In this document: piece by piece, positions 8,208-14,659 of the stretch
How positions within the stretch are numbered: position 1 is the first letter of the stretch
How the letters are laid out: every line of letters begins with the position of its first letter
NCBI GenBank assembly: GCA_023390635.1
Contig: JAEWCM010000065.1
Location: forward strand, 1-22,621
DNA: 22,621 nt
Direction of reading: 5' to 3'
Origin: Bacillota bacterium
GTDB lineage: Bacteria; Bacillota; Desulfitobacteriia; Desulfitobacteriales; Desulfitobacteriaceae
Notes under the pieces: model-generated
Told to the model about the DNA's origin: nothing
Databases searched by the model: none
What the model saw: the letters and a program-made list of their open reading frames with translations, nothing else
Translations under genes and position numbers: made by a program

Positions 8208-9233
8208 CTACAGTACCTCTGCCAGTCTGCGATCCACTGCCATTGCCACCCGATCCAGATCACTCATCATTTTTTGGAAATTAGCCGGGGTCAAGGATTG
8301 TTTTCCGTCGGAAACAGCTTTCTCCGGCTGGGGATGAACCTCCACAATAATTCCATCAGCCCCCGCCGCTATCGCAGCCTTGGCCATGGGGTCCACCAAG
8401 CGCCAGCGCCCTGTACCGTGGCTGGGATCAACAATCACCGGGAGATGAGAGAGGGTATGGAGAGCCGGCACCATGCTAAGATCGAGGGTATTTCGGGTAT
8501 AGCCTTCATAGGTCCGAATACCGCGCTCACAAAACATGACCTGGAAATTCCCTCCATCCAGGATATACTCTGCAGCCAGCATCCACTCCTCCAAAGTAGC
8601 GGAAGGCCCTCGTTTCAGCAACACTGGTTTTCCCGCCCTGGCCACTTCTTTGAGGAGAAAAAAGTTTTGCATATTTCTGGCTCCGATTTGAAGGATATCG
8701 GCATAGGAAGCAACCAAATCTACATCTCGCGGATCAACCACCTCAGTGATAACCATTAATCCAGTCGCCTCTCTGGCCTCTGCCAAAAGCTGCAGCCCCT
8801 TTTCTTCCAGTCCCTGAAAAGCATAGGGGGAAGTGCGGGGTTTAAAAGCCCCACCCCTTAAGATCGTTGCACCGGAAGCCTTTACCCGGTGAGCAGTTTC
8901 AATGATCTGCTCACGGCTCTCCACCGCACAGGGACCTGCCATCACATGAATATCTTTCCCGCCGATCTCTAAATTCCCTACTTTGATAATGCTGTTATCC
9001 GGATGAAATTCCCGGCTCACTAATTTATACGGTGCTGAAATAGGAACCACCTTCTCTACTTGTGGAAGAGCCTCCAACGACTGCAAATCAACACGGGAGC
9101 GATCACCGACTGCTGCCACAATGGTCTGCCCTACTCCCTTGGTCACATTAACCTTAAAGCCGTTTTCCACCAAACGCTGTTCCACTGCACTAAGTTCTTC
9201 TTCCTGATATCCGTTTTTTAATACCACAATCAT
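8208..9233 (-). CDS. aroF: 3-deoxy-7-phosphoheptulonate synthase (DAHP synthase, type I-beta)
   Basis: Condenses phosphoenolpyruvate and erythrose-4-phosphate, the first step of the shikimate pathway. The 341-aa protein has an N-terminal ferredoxin-like regulatory domain (about 1-75, MIVVLKNGYQEEELSAVEQ) as in the Thermotoga-type enzyme, then the KDO8P/DAHP synthase barrel. Motifs in order are HVMAGPCAVES, LRGGAFKPRTSPYAFQG, LLKRGPSATLEEWM, FCERGIRTYE and VDPSHGTGRW with GADGIIVEVHP. These include the usual metal and PEP ligands (Cys, His, Glu, Asp). The N-terminal domain in this class commonly mediates feedback inhibition by aromatic amino acids. The start ATG has AAAGGGG eight bases upstream. 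It sits between aroH and tyrA. Confidence 0.96.
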   Translation of the reverse strand: MIVVLKNGYQEEELSAVEQRLVENGFKVNVTKGVGQTIVAAVGDRSRVDLQSLEALPQVEKVVPISAPYKLVSREFHPDNSIIKVGNLEIGGKDIHVMAGPCAVESREQIIETAHRVKASGATILRGGAFKPRTSPYAFQGLEEKGLQLLAEAREATGLMVITEVVDPRDVDLVASYADILQIGARNMQNFFLLKEVARAGKPVLLKRGPSATLEEWMLAAEYILDGGNFQVMFCERGIRTYEGYTRNTLDLSMVPALHTLSHLPVIVDPSHGTGRWRLVDPMAKAAIAAGADGIIVEVHPQPEKAVSDGKQSLTPANFQKMMSDLDRVAMAVDRRLAEVL

Positions 9234-9284
9234 CTTCCTGACCCCTTTCTACCATTCTGCCATAATGATTTTAAACAAGAATTT

Positions 9285-9641
9285 TTAATGATTAATTAAA
9301 TCGGGACGCAATTTAGCAGCCTCACGTAAATATATATGCCGTACCTTTTTATCCTGCCCGTTAATATAAATTAAGACCCTGATACAAAGGGGCAGCGCCC
9401 CCGGTACAGGAATCTCCTGGGCACAAACCATGGGAATGTCAGTCCACCCTATTGTCCTGGCTCCAGTAGCCGGGAAAGCTGCATTAAGATCTGGCGTCAC
9501 CGTAAAAAGAGCACTGATGATCTCTGTCTGATCCAGTTGATTTTTATCGATTAATTCCAGCAACATTTCCTGAGTTGCCTGATAGATGGCTTCAGCATTA
9601 TTTTCTTCTACGGTAATAGCTCCACGAATAGCCTGTACCAC
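9285..9641 (-). CDS. aroH: Chorismate mutase, AroH type
   Basis: Monofunctional chorismate mutase converting chorismate to prephenate, 118 aa, of the trimeric Bacillus AroH fold. Visible features are AIRGAITVEENNAEAI at the N-terminus (active-site Arg in RGAITVE), ALFTVTPDLNAAFPA in the middle and GALPLCIRVLIYIN (active-site Arg in the IRVL strand), with the typical short C-terminal tail. The start is GTG, with AGGAGG seven bases upstream. The gap to the upstream hutP-like gene is 11 bases, so they are cotranscribed. Confidence 0.96.
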   Translation of the reverse strand: MVQAIRGAITVEENNAEAIYQATQEMLLELIDKNQLDQTEIISALFTVTPDLNAAFPATGARTIGWTDIPMVCAQEIPVPGALPLCIRVLIYINGQDKKVRHIYLREAAKLRPDLINH

Positions 9642-9652
9642 GATCCTTCCTC

Positions 9653-10078
9653 CTATTCTTTAGGCGCCACCCGATGTCCCAATCCGACTGCCACTTCATC
9701 CAGATGCAATAGACCGACTCCGAAGAAAACGGCTACAGTCAAATGATCTTCCCTGCGGGCAATTCCGATCTTCCCCCCGATGTTTAACCCGATCGCTTTC
9801 GGCATTACTTGGCTTAAGGCTTCTCTGGAAGCACCTGCCACCGCTCCCTCTTCAGCGTGGGTCTCTTTAATTACGCCTTCTCTTTTAGCTGCAACTACAG
9901 CCCGCTCTACTATTTTTTTCACGGCACTGATATATTCTCCACCGTAATCTACAGCTGCCGTTTTAATTCCCTGTCTGGCATAAAACTCCTTAAGATGACC
10001 TTCCTCTTCCCGACTTTCCGTCATCGCCATTCTTAAAGCTGCCATTGCCACAATCTTGCTTTGGGCTATCAATTGCAC
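9653..10078 (-). CDS. HutP-family RNA-binding antiterminator-like protein
   Basis: A 141-aa protein resembling HutP, the RNA-binding antiterminator that in Bacillus subtilis needs L-histidine and Mg2+ to open the hut operon. The resemblance lies in the central helix and C-terminal sheet: VVAAKREGVIKETHAE, ASREALSQVMPKAIGLNIGGKIGIAR and LTVAVFFGVGLLHLDEVAVGLGHRV. The C-terminal GLGH matches the GINH histidine of B. subtilis HutP. In an alignment made from memory, the two other Mg2+-coordinating histidines (ESHALYHA) fall on glycines here, so the ligand may differ. The start is GTG at 10078 (AAAGGA three bases upstream), or possibly TTG at 10072, which has better spacing. As first gene of the aromatic operon it is a candidate leader-RNA regulator. 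Confidence 0.75.
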   Translation of the reverse strand: MQLIAQSKIVAMAALRMAMTESREEEGHLKEFYARQGIKTAAVDYGGEYISAVKKIVERAVVAAKREGVIKETHAEEGAVAGASREALSQVMPKAIGLNIGGKIGIARREDHLTVAVFFGVGLLHLDEVAVGLGHRVAPKE

Positions 10079-10131
10079 TCGTCCTTTCCAGTGTTATCCT
10101 GACATTGCATAAAAAATACATAGAACAAACC

Positions 10132-10181
10132 GCTCCTCTCGCTTAATTTCGCAAAAGGAGCCACTCCTTACAGTACAGGAG
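10132..10181 (-). promoter_or_regulatory. Competing hairpins: candidate terminator/antiterminator
   Basis: On the minus strand, CTCCTGTACTGTAAGGAG (10164-10181) forms one hairpin, while GCTCCTTTTGCG (10150-10161) pairs with GCGAGAGGAGC (10132-10142) to form another. A third pairing, GGAG with CTCC across GGAGTGGCTCC, links them, so the structures exclude one another. After the second hairpin comes GGTTTGTTCT, a moderate U-tract. Confidence 0.5.
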
Positions 10182-10245
10182 ATCGATACCCAACTTTTTT
10201 CATTATGCTAAAGAAGACACCTTAAAGGTGTCCTTTGTGATCAGC

Positions 10246-10261
10246 CTAACTACCTTCCTAC
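10246..10261 (-). repeat. UAG-rich leader motif, copy 2
   Basis: GTAGGAAGGTAGTTAG on the minus strand, which matches the copy at 10308-10323 at 14 of 16 positions. UAG/AAG triplets occur every four bases. HutP of Bacillus binds UAG-type triplets, although with a seven-base period, so the match to a HutP site is suggestive only. Confidence 0.55.
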
Positions 10262-10307
10262 CATCCTTTCTCCTTAAATTTTTCAGTCTGTACACGGGTC
10301 TGATAAA

Positions 10308-10323
10308 CTAACTACCATTCTAC
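10308..10323 (-). repeat. UAG-rich leader motif, copy 1
   Basis: GTAGAATGGTAGTTAG on the minus strand, just downstream of the predicted transcription start of the aromatic operon. It repeats at 10246-10261 with two differences. Confidence 0.55.
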
Positions 10324-10332
10324 ATTTATGTC

Positions 10333-10361
10333 ATTATAGAGCAATCCCCTTAAATTTACAA
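10333..10361 (-). promoter_or_regulatory. Sigma-A promoter of the aromatic operon
   Basis: On the minus strand TTGTAA (-35, 10356-10361) and a perfect TATAAT (-10, 10333-10338) are separated by exactly 17 bases. Transcription would begin near 10326, giving the long leader of the hutP-like/aroH/aroF/tyrA/aroA/azlCD operon. Confidence 0.8.
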
Positions 10362-10380
10362 TCCTCACACTAAATTTATC

Positions 10381-10902
10381 TTACTTTTTAAAAGTTATTG
10401 TTGTACTTAAAAAATTATTTTCCAGCGTAATCAATTGATTGGCTGCCAAACCGCTCATTCGCCCATCAGTCTCCAATACCTGCACCGTAACCTTTTCTTT
10501 AATTCCCCGCGCATCTAAAATTAGCAAACCCTCAGATACGGAAACCGTTTGATCCTGGTCCAGTGAGGCAATAATCTGGTCATTTTGAATCAGTTTTACC
10601 GGAGCCGCAGGTGATACTTTAAAGGTGACGGTATACTGCTCCGTGTCAAAACCGCTTCCTACGGGAATGGCCGGCGATTCAACTTTTTCTGCCATTGCCA
10701 GATACAACTGAACCGGATCACCTGCCGATCCCAATTGAAAAACCACCAGAGCGACGGACGCTAGAATCAATCCTCTGATCAGCCAGCGCTCTCCTCTTTG
10801 GAAAAACTCGGACCATAGGTCCTTGATGTTTCCTGAATTTTTTCTTGTATTCCTTCCCAGATTCCTTCTTGGATTTATTTTTATATATATTCTTGGACGC
10901 AC
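10381..10902 (-). CDS. Single-span membrane protein of unknown function
   Basis: About 173 aa. A very basic N-terminal tail (RPRIYIKINPRRNLGRNTRKN) is followed by one membrane span (about residues 43-61, LIRGLILASVALVVFQLG) and an extracytoplasmic domain of about 110 residues rich in beta-prone segments (TVTFKVSP, LLILDAR, KVTVQVLE, STTITF). The layout resembles the anchored C-terminal domain of RodZ-like or DUF4115-like proteins, but no family is claimed. The GTG at 10902 has AGGTGA five bases upstream; another GTG at 10911 overlaps that site. It follows the flavoprotein gene by about 60 bases on the same strand and ends 20 bases before the aromatic promoter. Confidence 0.7.
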   Translation of the reverse strand: MRPRIYIKINPRRNLGRNTRKNSGNIKDLWSEFFQRGERWLIRGLILASVALVVFQLGSAGDPVQLYLAMAEKVESPAIPVGSGFDTEQYTVTFKVSPAAPVKLIQNDQIIASLDQDQTVSVSEGLLILDARGIKEKVTVQVLETDGRMSGLAANQLITLENNFLSTTITFKK

Positions 10903-10963
10903 AGCTCTCACCTCATAAAAAGCTTATGCGCCCTGCCCTTCACTTTAGACCCAAACTTTCCCC

Positions 10964-12223
10964 TTATTCCTCAATTATAAAACTGGCTGCCGCCCGACCT
11001 GCCCGATACCCCATGGCAAAGGCGGCCTGCAGATTATATCCTCCCGTCACTCCATCCACATCCACTACTTCTCCGCCCCAGTACAGCCCTTTTATCAGCT
11101 TGGAAGCCATCGTCTTAGGATCGATCTCTTTCACATCCACTCCTCCGGCTGTAACAATGGCCGCTTCAATGGGAAGGGTTCCCGTCACATGAAGAGGAAG
11201 CGCAGTCAGGAGCTGCATAATCCGCTTCCGTTCCTCTCTGGTCACCTGGTGGATAGGCTTCTCCGGGTCAATCCGGGAGAGTTTGACAATCACAGGGATC
11301 AGGCTCTTAGGTAAAAGCTCATCAAAACCATTTTTAAAATGTTTATTGCTGACGTTCTGAAAATCCCGCTGCAAGCGGGCATCCAGCTGTTCCTCCGATA
11401 AGGCAGGCTTCAGGTTAATCTCCATTTCCACCTTTTCACCCCGGCGCAAAGCGTCCCCTGCCCAGCGGCTCAGGCTGAGCACCACCGGACCGGAAACTCC
11501 GAAATGAGTAAACAGCATCTCCCCAAACAGAGCAATCTGCCTCTTTCCCCCATACCGTAAAGAAACCTCCACATTGCGGAGTGCAAGTCCCTGGACCTCC
11601 TTCACCCATGTTTCCCGGACAGTTAAAGGGATAAGTGCCGGCCTGGGGGTTATCACATGATGTCCCAGAGCTTCTGCAAAGCGGAACCCGTCTCCTGTCG
11701 AACCTGTTCCCGGATAGCTCGCTCCACCGGGGCATAAAATGACCGCATCTCCTGAGTAACGCCTGCCACCCTGTACCTTTACACCCGCAACAGCTCCGTT
11801 TTCCAGCAAAACCTCCTCCACCTGAAGACCTGTTTTTACGTCTACCTGGGCAAAGTGGAGAAAGCTGATCAAGGCATCAACGATAGTTTCCGCCTCATCG
11901 GAAACGGGAAAAACCCTGCCACCCCGTTCCACCTTGGTAGGCACCCCGTATTCCTCCATAAATTGCCGCAGTCTGCGGTTATCAAATTCACGCAAAATCC
12001 CATAGAGAAATTTCCCATTACCTGGATAGTGTTCAATAAAGTCCTCAATCGGTGCCTCATTGGTAAGATTGCAGCGTCCCTTCCCGGAAATAGCAATTTT
12101 CCGGGCCAACCGCTCTTTCTTTTCCATCAGAGTTACCTTGGCTCCGCTAAGAGCCGCCTGTCCTGCAGCCATGATTCCGGCTGCACCCCCGCCGACCACA
12201 ATCACATGTTGATTTTTACTCAT
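10964..12223 (-). CDS. HI0933-family FAD-dependent oxidoreductase (BaiN/YtfP type)
   Basis: A flavoprotein of 419 aa in the HI0933-like family, sometimes named aminoacetone oxidase family FAD-binding enzyme. The FAD Rossmann motif VIVVGGGAAGIMAAGQAA is at residues 6-23, followed by the family hallmark RKIAISGKGRCNLTN near 45. Further features are CPGGASYPGTGSTGDG near 165, FTHFGVSGPVVL near 250, and the C-terminal AAIVTAGGVDVKEID with GLYWGGEVVDVDGVTGGYNLQ. The true substrate of most family members is unknown. The ATG at 12223 is chosen because GGAAAGGA is five bases upstream and the FAD motif then sits normally; the frame extends further to 12259. Confidence 0.92.
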   Translation of the reverse strand: MSKNQHVIVVGGGAAGIMAAGQAALSGAKVTLMEKKERLARKIAISGKGRCNLTNEAPIEDFIEHYPGNGKFLYGILREFDNRRLRQFMEEYGVPTKVERGGRVFPVSDEAETIVDALISFLHFAQVDVKTGLQVEEVLLENGAVAGVKVQGGRRYSGDAVILCPGGASYPGTGSTGDGFRFAEALGHHVITPRPALIPLTVRETWVKEVQGLALRNVEVSLRYGGKRQIALFGEMLFTHFGVSGPVVLSLSRWAGDALRRGEKVEMEINLKPALSEEQLDARLQRDFQNVSNKHFKNGFDELLPKSLIPVIVKLSRIDPEKPIHQVTREERKRIMQLLTALPLHVTGTLPIEAAIVTAGGVDVKEIDPKTMASKLIKGLYWGGEVVDVDGVTGGYNLQAAFAMGYRAGRAAASFIIEE

Positions 12224-12322
12224 ACTTTTCCTTTCCTGACTCCTGTAGTTTTGCCTCAAGTCACTTTTTATGTTATATTTTATCTCAAAGTCGATTTATT
12301 ATTTTGCAAAGGAGGAGTCCTT

Positions 12323-12598
12323 ATCTTAGATAATAAAACGGCCATCGCCGTTCAGATTGCAGCAGCGGCTGCTTCCAATGCCATGCCTGCCTTGCGTCTG
12401 GCTGTCTCCAAAGCTCTGGAGGGAGAGTTAAGCCGGGAAGAAATCGAGGCCGTTCTGGACATAGCTCAGGAAATTCAGATCCAGCCCTCACAGCACACCC
12501 AAAACCTGGCCCATCAGCTTTTGCGGGAGCCCATTGCCAAGAAACCGGTCGTCCATGAAGCTAACTGCAGCTGCGGCTGCCATGACCACCATAAATAG
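12323..12598 (+). CDS. Small Cys/His-tailed protein, apparent ATC start
   Basis: About 91 aa of unknown function. The body is helical and Ala-rich (KTAIAVQIAAAAASNAMPA, then REEIEAVLDIAQEIQIQPSQ), somewhat like a fragment of the AhpD/carboxymuconolactone decarboxylase fold. The tail NCSCGCHDHHK is a likely metal-binding end. The start is odd: a near-perfect ribosome binding site AAAGGAGG (12308-12315) lies seven bases before an ATC codon, and no ATG, GTG or TTG is available in frame nearby. The nearest in-frame canonical starts, TTG at 12251 and ATG at 12206, have no ribosome binding site and lie upstream, partly inside the divergent flavoprotein gene. The convergent neighbour is separated by a long hairpin. 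Confidence 0.6.
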   Translation: MLDNKTAIAVQIAAAAASNAMPALRLAVSKALEGELSREEIEAVLDIAQEIQIQPSQHTQNLAHQLLREPIAKKPVVHEANCSCGCHDHHK

Positions 12599-12606
12599 AA
12601 GCCCAC

Positions 12607-12727
12607 CGCGAACGCAACTAAAAAAACGGGATTCAGGCTAACAAGTCAAAACCCTCAGGTCATTCTGAATGTGAACCTTGACTTGTTTAACACCTGAACC
12701 CCGTTTTTTCTTTACGTTGCTTCCGCG
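12607..12727. terminator. Long (~120-nt) bidirectional terminator hairpin
   Basis: An imperfect inverted repeat pairs CGCGAACGCAAC...AAAAAACGGG-ATTCAGG-...AACAAGTCAA with TTGACTTGTT...CCTGAA-CCCCGTTTTTT...GTTGCTTCCGCG. The A6/T6 blocks next to GC pairs give U-tracts on both strands. It lies between two convergent genes, the small Cys/His protein and the iron-sulfur protein. It is longer than a usual terminator. Confidence 0.75.
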
Positions 12728-12768
12728 AATCACTCACAAGCCTCAGCAAACCGCTTTGTCCTGTGTCC

Positions 12769-13827
12769 TCAGGGCTGTTGGCTAAAATAGCTTTCTGACG
12801 CATCGGTGTTGGCACAGGATATACAGAGCATCGGTTCGGAGCGCTCGAATAATTGAGTGCCGCAGCGCTCGCAATAAAGGCCCTTACCTTCATGAAGCAT
12901 GATTTTCCCTTTGAGCAATCGTCCTGACAAGGACTTGTTTTCCAGAGTAATCGCCTTGGGCCGGCAGATAATGGCACAACGCTCACACTGAACACATTTC
13001 ATCGGCTCTAAAACCATGCGCATCGGCTCCTCCTTACCGTCTCCCCGTTTGGTAATGGCGCCCTGGGGACAGATAGCGGCACATACACCGCAGCTGGTAC
13101 ACTCATCGGAAATCACCAAAGCAATATACGGGACTTTTTCTTCCGGGTGATCGGCCAGATATTCTACCAGATTTACTCTCGATTTAGGAACAGGCCAGCT
13201 TTCCGATGAAGTCAGTGTGGGAAACATGGAATCAATCTTGTCCATGCTGCGCTTTTTCCAACCAAGGAACGCATCTCTGCGATCTGCCCCTAAATCGTTT
13301 TTCTTGGGCTGAGGCTGTTCCACCGCATTGACGGCTGCTTCGTCATAAGGGTCAACCTTGATCTGGACCATCGCATGTTCAGCCCATTCGGAATGCAGCT
13401 GCTTAAAATAGCCGATGCTGGTTTGACAGGCGTTACGGTCTGCACATTCGGCACACACACCAGTTTTTACCGTGACCGGTTTATGCTTGGCCAATGACAT
13501 AAGGAGTATCCATGTGTCCCGGTCAAACATTCCCAGACAGGGAATCTCATACTCACCAGGCATCGCTTCCGGACAACTGAGCATGACTTCCTCAGCATTC
13601 CTGACATACTCAAAGAAACTGTCAATTTGCCGGTCTGCCATACCGTCGGTGGGACAGACAGCCATGCATACACCACACTCAGTACACTTCTTAGGATCAA
13701 TTTCCCTGTACTGAGAAAGGGCTTCATGGGGACAGTAGTCACTGCACAAATGACAGGTTTGTACAAACGCTTTTTTTGTATTAATACAATTATCATGATG
13801 ATATAATACTTGACATGTCTCAGGCAT
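12769..13827 (-). CDS. Poly-ferredoxin-type 4Fe-4S protein with C-terminal zinc ribbon
   Basis: A 352-aa cytoplasmic protein with several cysteine clusters. N-terminal part: CHLCSDYCP near residue 21 and CTECGVCMAVCP near 43. Central part: an isolated cysteine region (IPCLG, GVCAECADRNAC). C-terminal part: CTSCGVCAAICP near 242 and CVQCERCAIICRP near 277. The end holds CERCG-x11-CISC near 317-336, a zinc-ribbon or rubredoxin-like knuckle. It probably carries four [4Fe-4S] clusters and passes electrons between partners, but no catalytic subunit is adjacent, so the partner is unknown. The start ATG has GAGGG seven bases upstream. It has its own promoter and terminator, so it is a monocistronic unit. 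Confidence 0.85.
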   Translation of the reverse strand: MPETCQVLYHHDNCINTKKAFVQTCHLCSDYCPHEALSQYREIDPKKCTECGVCMAVCPTDGMADRQIDSFFEYVRNAEEVMLSCPEAMPGEYEIPCLGMFDRDTWILLMSLAKHKPVTVKTGVCAECADRNACQTSIGYFKQLHSEWAEHAMVQIKVDPYDEAAVNAVEQPQPKKNDLGADRRDAFLGWKKRSMDKIDSMFPTLTSSESWPVPKSRVNLVEYLADHPEEKVPYIALVISDECTSCGVCAAICPQGAITKRGDGKEEPMRMVLEPMKCVQCERCAIICRPKAITLENKSLSGRLLKGKIMLHEGKGLYCERCGTQLFERSEPMLCISCANTDASESYFSQQP

Positions 13828-13841
13828 AATACATCCCTCAC

Positions 13842-14101
13842 TTTGTCGTAAGCAAATTAATTATTAAAGGTGCAAACTCATTATACTATGCAGATTTAAT
13901 AAAATCCAACGAATCGAATAATTAATTTTATCCAAATTATCCTTCTAAATTTAAAGATAAAATCGCTATATAAAATGAATTAACCATTCAAACATTAATT
14001 TTGTATAAAATAACAGAGGGTTTATTTCATCTGTAATGATACTTTAACCATTCCCTTCATTCCAAGCAAAAAAACCATGCACAAAATACATAAAAACACA
14101 G
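13842..14101. other. AT-rich intergenic region
   Basis: Together with the terminator at 14102-14140 this is a 317-base gap between the iron-sulfur gene and the unknown gene ending at 14159. Apart from the promoter at 13880-13909 and the terminator, I see only short reading frames (under 20 codons) without ribosome binding sites, and no RNA gene. Confidence 0.5.
13880..13909 (-). promoter_or_regulatory. Promoter of the iron-sulfur protein gene
   Basis: On the minus strand TTGGAT (13904-13909) and TATAAT (13880-13885) are separated by 18 bases, about 50 bases before the start codon. Confidence 0.65.
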
Positions 14102-14140
14102 AAAATCGCGTCAACCCATATCCGGTATTACGCGATTTTT
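14102..14140. terminator. Terminator after the rluB-linked unknown gene
   Basis: AAAATCGCGT (14102-14111) pairs with ACGCGATTTT (14130-14139) around an 18-base loop. T-tracts occur on both sides, so it can end the minus-strand operon spmA-spmB-rluB-unknown. Confidence 0.7.
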
Positions 14141-14158
14141 TATAATCCATGCATCGTA

Positions 14159-14623
14159 TCACTCACTATAATGCTGCTCAATCATTTTAACTTCCTGTTG
14201 AAACATCTGGCTTAAGCGATAAAGAAAGCGCTCCATATCCAAACGATGAATATTCAGATTATCCGGGCTGATAAACTCAATTTTACGGAACTCCGGCTTT
14301 AACAGAAAGGGCAGTAAATCATCAATATTTTCCACCCTCAGCAACAGCGTGGCCGGAGCATAAGCCACTTCCTTCTGTTTCCTGCCGTCAGCTTCCAGCA
14401 ATGTGTAAACCTCCGCTGCCAAATCCACATCTTCAATCCAAATTCCCTGCAGCGGCACATTGCGCAGTTGGGCAATATTCTGTTCCCTCAAAGCCTCTGC
14501 TACCTCTTCTTTATTCTTTCCTCCAAAAATAAAACGGCTTTGCCGGATATCGCCGCGAAAATCCAAACGAACCTTCACCCGAATATGTTCGGTTAACACT
14601 TCATCTCCAATGCGTATTTTCAT
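14159..14623 (-). CDS. Conserved-looking protein of unknown function
   Basis: A 154-aa soluble protein with no signal peptide or membrane span. It alternates beta-prone and helical segments (LTEHIRVKVRLDFRG, KEEVAEALREQNIAQL, ATLLLRVENIDDLLPFLL, FLYRLSQMFQQEVKMIEQ) and is rich in charged residues. I recognise no family. The start ATG has GGGAGAG nearby. It follows rluB by 36 bases on the same strand and is closed by a terminator, so it is probably the last gene of that unit. Confidence 0.7.
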   Translation of the reverse strand: MKIRIGDEVLTEHIRVKVRLDFRGDIRQSRFIFGGKNKEEVAEALREQNIAQLRNVPLQGIWIEDVDLAAEVYTLLEADGRKQKEVAYAPATLLLRVENIDDLLPFLLKPEFRKIEFISPDNLNIHRLDMERFLYRLSQMFQQEVKMIEQHYSE

Positions 14624-14659
14624 TAATGCTCTCTCCCTGTTTCTAAAACTCTGCTATGA

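Larger units (their letters stand above)
10079..10330 (-). promoter_or_regulatory. Structured mRNA leader of the aromatic operon
   Basis: Between the promoter at 10333-10361 and the hutP-like start lie about 250 bases without a long reading frame. In transcript order: a UAG-rich motif (10308-10323), a second copy of it (10246-10261), a hairpin GGACACC/GGTGTC followed by UUCUUU (10210-10236), then a set of overlapping hairpins around 10132-10181. This layout looks like transcription attenuation. No T-box signature (TGGNACCGCG) was found, and no leader peptide rich in aromatic residues was seen. Confidence 0.6.

Noticed and set aside
10079..10330. T-box riboswitch in the aromatic operon leader
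   Set aside because: No TGGNACCGCG-like T-box sequence nor the usual stem I motifs were found on the minus strand.
11855..12322. Long upstream extension of the small Cys/His gene
   Set aside because: It runs antisense through the N-terminal FAD-binding region of the HI0933-type gene and has no ribosome binding site.
13990..14100. Short minus-strand peptides of 15-18 codons in the AT-rich gap
   Set aside because: No ribosome binding site and no sign of coding bias.
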